Positions 6,831 to 6,835 of a stretch of DNA of 6,835 bases are shown here, in pieces. The stretch lies in NCBI GenBank assembly GCA_023299945.1, contig JALZVZ010000303.1, forward strand, positions 1 through 6,835. Direction: 5' to 3'. The translations under genes were made by a program, and so were the position numbers. The notes under the pieces were generated by a model. It did no database searches. It was not told the DNA's origin and saw only the letters and a program-made list of their open reading frames with translations. Numbering within the stretch: the first letter of the stretch is position 1; every line of letters begins with the position of its first letter. The stretch is from Altererythrobacter sp. GTDB lineage: Bacteria > Pseudomonadota > Alphaproteobacteria > Sphingomonadales > Sphingomonadaceae.

Positions 6831-6835
6831 ACATC

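Overview
The window looks like chromosomal DNA of an alphaproteobacterium. Protein wording and family style suggest a marine or soil Sphingomonadales type (Erythrobacter/Sphingomonas-like). This is recognition, not a database match. Base composition is moderately GC-rich and even throughout. All eight genes lie on the + strand, packed with gaps of 75 nt or less or with 1-4 nt overlaps. No tRNA, rRNA, CRISPR array, insertion sequence or prophage gene is visible, and no gene is visibly broken.

Layout. (1) Positions 35-681 hold two small membrane-anchored proteins. The first is a 52-residue single-pass peptide. The second, almost abutting it, has one N-terminal membrane helix, a polar linker and a C-terminal helix-hairpin-helix domain. 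Neither has a known role here. (2) Positions 746-2686 encode acetyl-CoA synthetase (acs) with its full motif set, including the lysine that is acetylated in homologues. (3) Positions 2762-3946 encode glutaryl-CoA dehydrogenase (gcdH), which appears to start at TTG. (4) Positions 3946-6830 form a tightly coupled run: a zeta-class GST/maleylacetoacetate isomerase (maiA), a fumarylacetoacetate hydrolase (fah), a carboxymuconolactone decarboxylase-like (CMD) protein and a single-chain VOC/glyoxalase-fold protein.

How they may work together. MaiA and Fah are the last two steps of homogentisate (Phe/Tyr) catabolism: maleylacetoacetate to fumarylacetoacetate, then to fumarate plus acetoacetate. GcdH makes crotonyl-CoA from the glutaryl-CoA of Lys/Trp breakdown, and Acs activates acetate. 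The window therefore reads as a carbon-scavenging locus that feeds acetyl-CoA and TCA metabolism. The upstream ring-forming and ring-cleaving enzymes (4-hydroxyphenylpyruvate dioxygenase, homogentisate dioxygenase) are not in the window. The CMD-like and VOC proteins have no settled role in this pathway and are the least explained part. I see no clear evidence of a wholly new defence or mobile system.
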